Both the position numbers and the translations under genes were made by a program. A DNA stretch of 18,638 nt from CAYTLW01 sp964438735 (GTDB lineage Bacteria > Myxococcota_A > UBA9042), in the NCBI GenBank assembly GCA_964438735.1, contig CAYTLW010000139.1:1-18638 (forward strand), read 5' to 3'. Below are positions 1 to 5,231 of the stretch, in pieces (position 1 is the stretch's first letter; every line of letters starts with the position of its first letter). The notes beneath the pieces were generated by a model that worked only from the letters and a program-made list of their open reading frames with translations, did no database searches and had not been told where the DNA came from.

Positions 1-279
1 GGTCGCCTCACCCCGCCCGCGCAGGACAACACCATCGCCATCGCGCTGCGCCCCCAGCTCGCCGGAGGTTCCCCTCGTGGCTCCCCTCCTTGGCTACTGC
101 CCCCGCGGATGGTTTTGGGCACTTGTTTGTTGGACGGTGGTCGCTCGCGCCTCGACTCGCCTCGGGTTGGGAACGCCGCAACTGACGCGAGCGCGCTCGC
201 CCCTCGGCTCAGACACATCGGCGCGGATTGGTGGCGGGAGTATTGGTTGGGGGTCAGGGACAGTTGCCGTGCAGTTTGA
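1..279 (+). CDS. Possible 3' end of a gene entering from the left edge
   Basis: Reading frame 1 is open from the first base to a TGA at 277-279, giving 92 codons with no start visible. The first 20 or so residues (including TPPAQDNTIAIALRPQL) read like normal protein, but the rest is arginine-, glycine- and serine-rich and could be read-through in GC-rich DNA. It would overlap the convergent lipoprotein gene by 26 bp. No family is recognised. An alternative is that the real gene ends outside the window and this is spurious open frame. Sequence to the left would decide. Confidence 0.25.
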   Translation, partial: GRLTPPAQDNTIAIALRPQLAGGSPRGSPPWLLPPRMVLGTCLLDGGRSRLDSPRVGNAATDASALAPRLRHIGADWWREYWLGVRDSCRAV

Positions 280-772
280 TGTTCCACTCGATGGTGTCGA
301 TGGGGGCGCCTTCGGGGAAGTCTGTGGGCGACTTGGCCGTCTCTGGGAGGGCTTGTCTGCTCACGACGAGCAACATCCGGTGGTCGTCGGACGCCCCGGG
401 GAACGCCTTGCATGGATCGACCTGACAGATGGAGGCGCTGCTGCATGCCTCGTGGAGCGGCAGGGGTAGTCCGGCGTTGTCGTCGTAGTCGGGATACCAG
501 GCGTATCGCAAATAATGGAAGGATGAGGTGCAGGTGATGTGTGGTACCGCCCCCTGCACGTCGAAGGTCGCCGGTTCGCCTCTACCCAGGACGACGGGGC
601 CGGCTGGTGGGGGGTCGACCTTGGCCGGGTCGATGTGCACCGTATTCGGGACACATGGACCGACGGGCAAGACTTCACTGCCGCAGGAGGGGAACATCGA
701 CGCGGTCGCCAGGAGGATGGCGCTGAGTACGGCGCCGGGCAGGTGCGAACGACGCATTTTGGACCCGTTCAT
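254..772 (-). CDS. Putative cysteine-rich lipoprotein, function unknown
   Basis: The protein is 167-172 residues depending on start. The ATG at 757 gives a classical secretion signal: basic MRRSH, a hydrophobic stretch GAVLSAILLATA, then a lipobox-like FPSC followed by Gly. This predicts export and lipid attachment at that cysteine, although Phe at -3 is atypical. An ATG at 772 adds five residues (MNGSK) and has AAGG just 2 nt upstream; neither start has a strong ribosome binding site. The mature part has about seven further cysteines (GPC, ITC, EACSSASIC, DPC, GNC), suggesting disulfides outside the cytoplasm, and ends IEWNIKLHGNCP. No enzymatic motif or known domain is seen. It is probably a surface or periplasmic lipoprotein. 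The gene stands alone, and the next same-strand gene is over 1 kb upstream and unrelated. Confidence 0.6.
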   Translation of the reverse strand: MNGSKMRRSHLPGAVLSAILLATASMFPSCGSEVLPVGPCVPNTVHIDPAKVDPPPAGPVVLGRGEPATFDVQGAVPHITCTSSFHYLRYAWYPDYDDNAGLPLPLHEACSSASICQVDPCKAFPGASDDHRMLLVVSRQALPETAKSPTDFPEGAPIDTIEWNIKLHGNCP

Positions 773-781
773 GCCTTGCAA

Positions 782-1072
782 TGTATCGGATCACGGCTGT
801 GGCGTCATGCGGTGTTGCGCGTTGGCTCGTGGAAGACCGTTTCGCGCCATGTTGTCAGACTGTCCCTCGTCCAGTGCCAGTTCTAGGCCGCCACCGATCG
901 GTACGCAGATCGCGCGGCCATCGATATGCCTGCCAGGCTCTACCGACGCTGCCTGGCGATAGTAGAAGCTCAGCATCCCGCCGGGCCGCTGGCGTGGCTG
1001 AAGAGTCGCTGAATCCGCCCTCTCTCGCCCATTCGATGTGAGCTGCTGGGTTGGATTCGATGGCTTCCTCTC
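782..1072. other. Intergenic stretch with no convincing feature
   Basis: About 290-315 bases lie between the lipoprotein start and the end of the AlbA_2-type gene. Short open frames exist on both strands but have no recognisable protein character or good ribosome binding site. No tRNA-like fold, convincing terminator hairpin or repeat array was seen. The lipoprotein promoter should lie in the left half, but I could not pick clear -35/-10 boxes. Confidence 0.5.
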
Positions 1073-2236
1073 CTACCTCAACGGAAACTCGAAGCGTGAG
1101 GCGTCCTCATTCCACAGTGGAACGGCAGCGTCGAAATCGAGCTGATCCCACATCGCCAACAGGACACGCAGGCCAACTGCATCCGGGTTCTGGGTGAAAT
1201 CCTGGACGGACGAGTCACCGTGGCATGCCACGGGCGCCCCAGAGGCGCTGTACTCAGGCTTCCACCCGGCTTGCCAGGCGATCGTGCCGGGCAGGGCTGG
1301 CCTCACCTTCAGTCCGGGTGTCAGATGCAGCGCCATCGCCCAATCCACTCGATCACGGACGGGGCTGTTGCCAAACACCAGCGCGGCGAAGCGGCAGGCG
1401 GTCGCCGCCCCCTCGACCAGGGTCCAGGTGTTCGCGGCGCCGTCCGCGCCGCCGAGCAGGAGGCCTCTGTCCACCATGGATTCGCCGAATCGCACACGGA
1501 TGCGCCCCGTTTCGTCCAATTGCAGCATCCTGTAGCCGTCCGCCACATCTACGATCAACTTGCCCTCGCCATTTGTTGACTCCGCGTATCTCGATTCCAG
1601 GTCGAGCCCGAATCCGTCCTTGCGGGCGCTCTTTCGGGCGGGCAGCGCCCGCCACCGCTCCAGAATGTCCCATCTGGTCGACCTGTCGAAATGGGCTCCA
1701 AACCGAGGTAGAAAGGCCAAGGAAAGCGCCAAGCTGCCATCCGCTGATGCGGTGACGAGTTCCCTGGCCAGCGTTCTTGAGCGACCAGCACCTGAGCCCA
1801 CCTCGGAGCCACTCTCTCGAAGTCGTTCCCGCACCTCGCCAAGAGACAGCGGGATTACCGCGTCTGCAACGCGGAACCAGAACCCGAGCAGGCCCTTCCG
1901 GCGCTCGGCATGGATTGACGGCGCAGCGGACTGGATCTCAACCTCGACGACGTCTCGACCAGAAGCACGCCGTTGCTCCACCACGATCAATCCAAGCGGC
2001 CGCGGCTCTATCCGGTCCATGAGTCCTTGCCGGAGTCGGTTGGTCCACGCGGCAGCATCCTCCAGACCATCAGGCGTCCCGTGGTCGCTGACGCCGATGA
2101 CGACCATTCCGCCGTCAGCGTTCAGCATCGCCACCACCTCCCGAGCGATCGACTCGATCCGCGGGCGGGAAGCGCCCGATTTGTACTCCAGGTGCAAGCC
2201 CTCCGGTTGTCCCAACCAGGTTGGGGGCGTCGTCAT
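1073..2236 (-). CDS. AlbA_2 (Schlafen AlbA-type) putative DNA/RNA-binding protein
   Basis: A 387-residue protein. Residues about 11-135 match the AlbA_2 domain (formerly divergent AAA-4): an early EGLHLEYKSG motif (Glu17, Lys19), then REVVAMLNADGGMVVIGVSDHG around 32-53, then VEVEI and a FRVADAVIPL strand/turn near 121-130. This domain occurs in transcriptional regulators and Schlafen-type nucleases and binds nucleic acid; a Glu/Asp-rich pocket is nucleolytic in some members. Residues 150-387 match nothing I recognise and contain no helicase or ATPase motif. The ATG shares the sequence ATGA with the stop of the upstream ATPase gene (4-bp overlap), so the two are almost certainly one translationally coupled operon. 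It could be the effector or DNA-recognition partner of that ATPase; this is inference. The domain call is firm, the function is not. Confidence 0.75.
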   Translation of the reverse strand: MTTPPTWLGQPEGLHLEYKSGASRPRIESIAREVVAMLNADGGMVVIGVSDHGTPDGLEDAAAWTNRLRQGLMDRIEPRPLGLIVVEQRRASGRDVVEVEIQSAAPSIHAERRKGLLGFWFRVADAVIPLSLGEVRERLRESGSEVGSGAGRSRTLARELVTASADGSLALSLAFLPRFGAHFDRSTRWDILERWRALPARKSARKDGFGLDLESRYAESTNGEGKLIVDVADGYRMLQLDETGRIRVRFGESMVDRGLLLGGADGAANTWTLVEGAATACRFAALVFGNSPVRDRVDWAMALHLTPGLKVRPALPGTIAWQAGWKPEYSASGAPVACHGDSSVQDFTQNPDAVGLRVLLAMWDQLDFDAAVPLWNEDASRFEFPLR

Positions 2237-3549
2237 GACAGGAATTCCTGGGGCGCCAGCAAGAATCGGCCGAGTGGAACGATATCGACGCCATGCACTC
2301 GGTTCGACGACATCGAGTCACACACCACGACTCGACGGCCCGCACCAACAATGTCGGCCACGCGGGACAGATTGGCCACCTTTCCGCTTGCATCTGGCGC
2401 GGCGGTCACCTCGACGACCGCCGAGCCGCCGGGCAGATCAATGACGAAATCTGCCTCAGCCCTCTTGTCGCGCCAGTAACGCAGCCGTCCCCCGTCAGTC
2501 TCCACGACGCGCCGCAGGGCGTTTGCTACCGCGGTTTCGAACAATCGCCCGCCGAGATCTCGATTTCGCAGGTGGTCGCTGTCCGGGGTGCAAGCTGCGA
2601 CCAGGCCCGTGTCGCACGCGTAGACCTTGGGTGCCGCGCTCTCGAGATTCGAGGGATCGCGTTCCCAGCGCGGCAAAGTCCACAGCAAGCCGCTTTGCAC
2701 CAGCGGTACGAACCACTTCTGGACGGTCGGACCGGACACGCCCGCCAACCTGGCCAACCCGGACCACTGGCGGAGTTGCCCCGACCGGGCCATGAGGGCC
2801 GTCACCATGTGCTCCATTGCAATCGGCTGTCGCAGGCCGACGATGTGGTTGATGTCCTTCTCAACCGCCTGCTGCACCACCTGCTGGCGGAGGAAGCGAT
2901 GAGCTGACCACGAATCTGCCACAGATCGCGCGGAGGCTTCCGGAAAGCCGCCGAGAGTCAGGTATGTGTCGACCAACTGGCGAAGCAGTGTTGCTGTGGC
3001 GCGCTCCACGGCACTCCGCTGGCCGCGAAACGCAACAAACTCAGCAAAGCCCAGGGGTCCGACCTCGATTACTGACACGCGCCCGACCGCTGCCTGCGCG
3101 AGGCTCTGCCGCATCATGGCGGCCGCAGAGTCCGCGATTGCGATGCGCGCCCGGCGTTCGTTTACCAGCGCGGCCAACTCCACGGACCAGTTCTTCAGGT
3201 AATGCACCTCGTCGAAGAAGACGCGTGTCGGCAACGGCGGCGAGTCACCTGAGACGCCCAGCGCTTCGATCACGTCGCGCATGGTGGCGCCCCACAGGCG
3301 CTGATCCGTGAAGTCGCAAAACCAGAATTGTGCTTCTGGCTCGATTGCCAGCCCTGCCATCTGCAAGAGCCAGGTCTTGCCGGTTCGGCGTGGACCGGTG
3401 AGGACAGAAGCGTGGCGGATCTCGTCGTTTCGAAGTTCGGCCAGGAGCGGATCGAGGAGCTCAGGGCGTTGCCGAGCCGAACGCGCTTCAAGGCGAGCGT
3501 GTTCGGTCCTTGAGCGCACGATGTCGACGATGTCCCTTGCTGAGACCAT
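2233..3549 (-). CDS. AAA+ ATPase with DUF4143 C-terminal domain
   Basis: A 438-residue protein with the architecture of the AAA_14-DUF4143 family. Walker A is GPRRTGKT at 52-59 and Walker B is RVFFDEVHYL at about 109-118, normally giving ATP binding and hydrolysis. A winged-helix-like stretch follows at about 255-295 (GLARLAGVSGPTVQKWFVPLVQSG). The C-terminal DUF4143 part (about 330-412) has the restriction-endonuclease-like pattern GRLFETAVANAL (Glu338), RAEADFVID (Asp367) and VVEVT (Glu380). The lysine that normally ends the E-x-K motif is Thr382 here, so nuclease chemistry is doubtful. Members of this family are very common in bacteria and archaea but poorly understood, with suggested roles in DNA-related or mobile-element functions. 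It is the first gene of a two-gene operon, with a promoter immediately upstream. The start ATG has no ribosome binding site because the transcript is predicted to begin at or near it. Confidence 0.85.
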   Translation of the reverse strand: MVSARDIVDIVRSRTEHARLEARSARQRPELLDPLLAELRNDEIRHASVLTGPRRTGKTWLLQMAGLAIEPEAQFWFCDFTDQRLWGATMRDVIEALGVSGDSPPLPTRVFFDEVHYLKNWSVELAALVNERRARIAIADSAAAMMRQSLAQAAVGRVSVIEVGPLGFAEFVAFRGQRSAVERATATLLRQLVDTYLTLGGFPEASARSVADSWSAHRFLRQQVVQQAVEKDINHIVGLRQPIAMEHMVTALMARSGQLRQWSGLARLAGVSGPTVQKWFVPLVQSGLLWTLPRWERDPSNLESAAPKVYACDTGLVAACTPDSDHLRNRDLGGRLFETAVANALRRVVETDGGRLRYWRDKRAEADFVIDLPGGSAVVEVTAAPDASGKVANLSRVADIVGAGRRVVVCDSMSSNRVHGVDIVPLGRFLLAPQEFLS

Positions 3550-3555
3550 AAATAT

Positions 3556-3584
3556 ACTTTAGGTCTTCTACCCATATGTGTCAA
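3556..3584 (-). promoter_or_regulatory. Sigma70-type promoter of the ATPase/AlbA_2 operon
   Basis: On the minus strand a perfect -35 box TTGACA (3584-3579) is followed after exactly 17 bp by TAAAGT (3561-3556), matching TATAAT at four of six positions. Transcription would start at or within a few bases of the ATG at 3549, giving a nearly leaderless mRNA. The region is strikingly AT-rich in a GC-rich window. The -35 box overlaps a 10-bp perfect palindrome. Confidence 0.6.
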
Positions 3585-3592
3585 CTATAGTT
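3583..3592. promoter_or_regulatory. 10-bp perfect palindrome overlapping the -35 box (candidate operator)
   Basis: AACTATAGTT is self-complementary over all 10 bases, and its last two bases are the first two of the TTGACA box. Such placement would suit a repressor that blocks RNA polymerase. A 10-bp palindrome in AT-rich DNA can arise by chance, so the operator role is only a possibility. Confidence 0.3.
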
Positions 3593-3680
3593 TGATTGGT
3601 GCTGGCGCCTCAAGCAGTCGCTCTCCGCGAACACGATCCAGTTCGAAGATCGTCCCGCTGGCCGCCGTATTCTCGGCCAT
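3585..3680 (-). CDS. Doubtful 31-residue open frame between the topoisomerase-like and ATPase genes
   Basis: An ATG at 3680 opens 31 codons (MAENTAASGTIFELDRVRGE..., ending APIKL) that stop at 3585, exactly where the ATPase promoter begins. A weak AAGAAG precedes the ATG. The same frame is open much further upstream, running under the end of the topoisomerase-like gene, so this could be the tail of a decayed gene instead of an independent peptide. No family is recognised. The remaining bases from 3681 to 3810 show no convincing gene or terminator. Confidence 0.2.
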   Translation of the reverse strand: MAENTAASGTIFELDRVRGERLLEAPAPIKL

Positions 3681-3810
3681 CTTCTTGGTCCGCCCGACGC
3701 CTTTCGCGCTGACCGCCCGCCCGCGCCAGTTCGCGCTCGCGCAGATCGAAAGGGATCCTACATGTGGACCTCCACACGACCGGACAAAGGCAGACGCGAT
3801 CCCACGCCAC

Positions 3811-4941
3811 TCATGGACCGGACACGTCCGAGTACGACGACAAACCCGGCACAAACATCCCGACCACCCGGCCGCCCTCCACCACCGCCACCAGCTCACC
3901 CGCCGCGACCCTGGCCCGCAAGGCACCCGGCAGCTGACTCGCCAGCACGACCGGCAGGGCCGCGCCATCCGGGCCGCCAATCACGCCAAGCCAGCCTGCC
4001 ACGTCGACCGACTGCCGTGGCAGGACGGGCGGCTGCGCCTGCGGGGCGACCTTCAGGATCACAGCCGTCGCCGCGGCTTCCAGGCGTTGTCGCGGCAGGG
4101 ACTCCAGCGCCAGACCCCAGGGTGCGCCGGCGATGCCGCCCCCTGCAGCCAGCCAGTCAGCGCTGCCCGGCCGGTCACCGACGTGATAGCGATGGGCTTT
4201 GCGCTCGGCCGCTGAGTAGAGCTGCGGGTGCAGCACGGTCGTCAGGGTCGTCTGTCGCAGGCCGAAGCTGGCCAGCTGGCGTTGGAAAGCCAGGGCGATG
4301 CGCGCCCCGGCCGGATCGTGGTCGACGAGACCGACCAGGTGCACCGGGCCCGGCCAGGATGTCGGGTCGTCGTGGCCAGGGCCGCAGAGCCGCGCCTGGA
4401 GCTGCCGGGCGGTCATCTCGCTGGTACACGCCCCGGGCACGCCACCCAAGGCGACGAAGGACACGCCCAGGCGCTCGCCCAACCGGCTCAGCAGTCGGAT
4501 CTGTCCGGCCTTCTCGCAGAAGAGCAGGACCTGCGGCCGCTCCAGCCCCACCTGCCGGTTGCGCCAGTTCTCGTCGTTGAAGCCGAAGTCGCTGTAGTCG
4601 AACAGCCGCCGCTCCTCGATCAGGTTGGCCAGCACCGCCGAGGTCAGGCGATAGCTGGCCGAGGGCGGGTCCGAGGATTCGGGGATGCTGTCGACGACCG
4701 GCCGCACCCAGCGGTACCAGAACGTCCGCACGTTGCCCTTGACCGGCGCTTCCGCTCCAGCGCGGATGTCACGTAGCGCCTGCCAGACCAGGTTGCGAAT
4801 CAGCCGCGAGGCGTTGATCCGCCGGCCTCTCTCTGGGGCGAAGTGAGCGAGCAGGCGCTCGGGGGACATGGTGCGGATGTCGATTTCGTGGTCGTGGATG
4901 TTGAGTTCGGCGCGGGCGGAGGATAGATCGTTTGTTTTCAT
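3811..4941 (-). CDS. Standalone Topo VI-A/Spo11-like protein (Mini-A-like) with Phd/YefM-like tail
   Basis: A 376-residue protein. The N-terminal part (about 70-130) resembles the 5Y-CAP winged helix of type IIB topoisomerase A subunits: GNVRTFWYRWVRPVV places Tyr76 as candidate DNA-cleaving tyrosine, followed by ASYRLTSAVLANLIEERRL. A Toprim domain follows: VLLFCEKAG with Glu143, a FVALGGVPG turn, and GLVDHDPAG with Asp207 and Asp209, the metal-binding acidic triad. The LALESLPRQRL stretch (about 277-287) fits the end of such Toprim proteins. Residues about 337-366 (LPGALRARVAAGELVAVVEGG, then RVVGMFVP) resemble Phd/YefM-type antitoxins. No Topo VI-B (GHKL ATPase) gene is nearby, as in Mini-A proteins known from bacteria and mobile elements. 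It may nick or break DNA, or be a structural relative. The start has no Shine-Dalgarno sequence. The family assignment is by motif, not alignment. Confidence 0.65.
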   Translation of the reverse strand: MKTNDLSSARAELNIHDHEIDIRTMSPERLLAHFAPERGRRINASRLIRNLVWQALRDIRAGAEAPVKGNVRTFWYRWVRPVVDSIPESSDPPSASYRLTSAVLANLIEERRLFDYSDFGFNDENWRNRQVGLERPQVLLFCEKAGQIRLLSRLGERLGVSFVALGGVPGACTSEMTARQLQARLCGPGHDDPTSWPGPVHLVGLVDHDPAGARIALAFQRQLASFGLRQTTLTTVLHPQLYSAAERKAHRYHVGDRPGSADWLAAGGGIAGAPWGLALESLPRQRLEAAATAVILKVAPQAQPPVLPRQSVDVAGWLGVIGGPDGAALPVVLASQLPGALRARVAAGELVAVVEGGRVVGMFVPGLSSYSDVSGP

Positions 4942-4959
4942 GTTGTTGTGGTTGTTGTG
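4942..4959 (-). repeat. Two tandem 9-bp CACAACAAC repeats forming the leader next to the ATG
   Basis: On the minus strand CACAACAAC occurs twice back-to-back and runs straight into the ATG of the topoisomerase-like gene. This replaces any purine-rich ribosome binding site. Unstructured CAA-rich leaders can support translation initiation without a Shine-Dalgarno sequence, but that role here is inference. Confidence 0.6.
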
Positions 4960-4981
4960 GATTGATAACTATCTGGTCTTC

Positions 4982-5010
4982 AAGGATTTTGGATGCGATT
5001 TATGGACCTG
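4982..5010 (-). promoter_or_regulatory. Candidate promoter of the topoisomerase-like gene
   Basis: On the minus strand TGGACA (five of six matches to TTGACA) lies inside the large palindrome. It is followed after 17 bp by CAAAAT, four of six matches to TATAAT. The ATG lies about 45 bp further on. The overlap of the -35 box and spacer with the palindrome would make the promoter directly repressible. The boxes are assigned by eye and box ends may be off by a base or two. Confidence 0.35.
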
Positions 5011-5024
5011 TCCATAAATCGCAT
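4993..5024. promoter_or_regulatory. 32-bp near-perfect palindrome, candidate operator
   Basis: ATGCGATTTATGGAC and its exact reverse complement GTCCATAAATCGCAT flank a 2-bp CT spacer, so 15 bp are perfectly paired on each side. It lies 52 bp upstream of the topoisomerase-like gene in an AT-rich stretch. There is no T-run, so it is not a typical terminator. Its symmetry fits binding of a homodimeric regulator; the Phd/YefM-like tail of the adjacent protein is one possible binder. It could also be a recombination, cleavage or replication site. No second copy was noticed in the window. Confidence 0.7.
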
Positions 5025-5231
5025 AACAATGACTGATCTTTCAGTGAGTTGGTTTAATCCGGCAGCTCCTGGCGTCCCGCCAGACGATCGCCCCGGTTAC
5101 TCAAACGTCGAGTTGTGGAGGCGCTTCGGGAGTGCGGTTGCCCTGTCAGGCGGGGGTGTCGAGCGGCAGTGGCCCCCGGGTGCTCGACGGTGGAGCTTTG
5201 AAGGCGCGTGTAGCGTGCGGTCGCCCTTGCT
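5025..5231. other. Intergenic stretch with two hairpins downstream of the S1 gene
   Basis: No gene is supported here. There is a short hairpin CTGGCG-TCC-CGCCAG at 5069-5083. A second one at 5158-5188 has 7-bp arms GTCGAGC and GCTCGAC around a 17-nt loop. Either could stabilise the 3' end of the S1 transcript or aid termination, but neither is followed by a T-run on the minus strand. Confidence 0.35.

Noticed and set aside
77..469. Plus-strand open frame with a GTG start, GGAGG upstream and a signal-peptide-like N-terminus
   Set aside because: It runs antisense through the lipoprotein gene, loses protein character after about 30 residues and matches no family. The minus-strand reading has a full export signal and cysteine pattern.
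1560..2444. Long plus-strand open frames opposite the AlbA_2 and ATPase genes
   Set aside because: Their Arg/Ser/Pro-rich composition is typical of antisense shadows in GC-rich DNA, and the minus strand has clear domain motifs.
5158..5188. Hairpin considered as the S1 gene's intrinsic terminator
   Set aside because: The 7-bp stem has a 17-nt loop and no T-run follows on the minus strand; it is kept only as a structural note.
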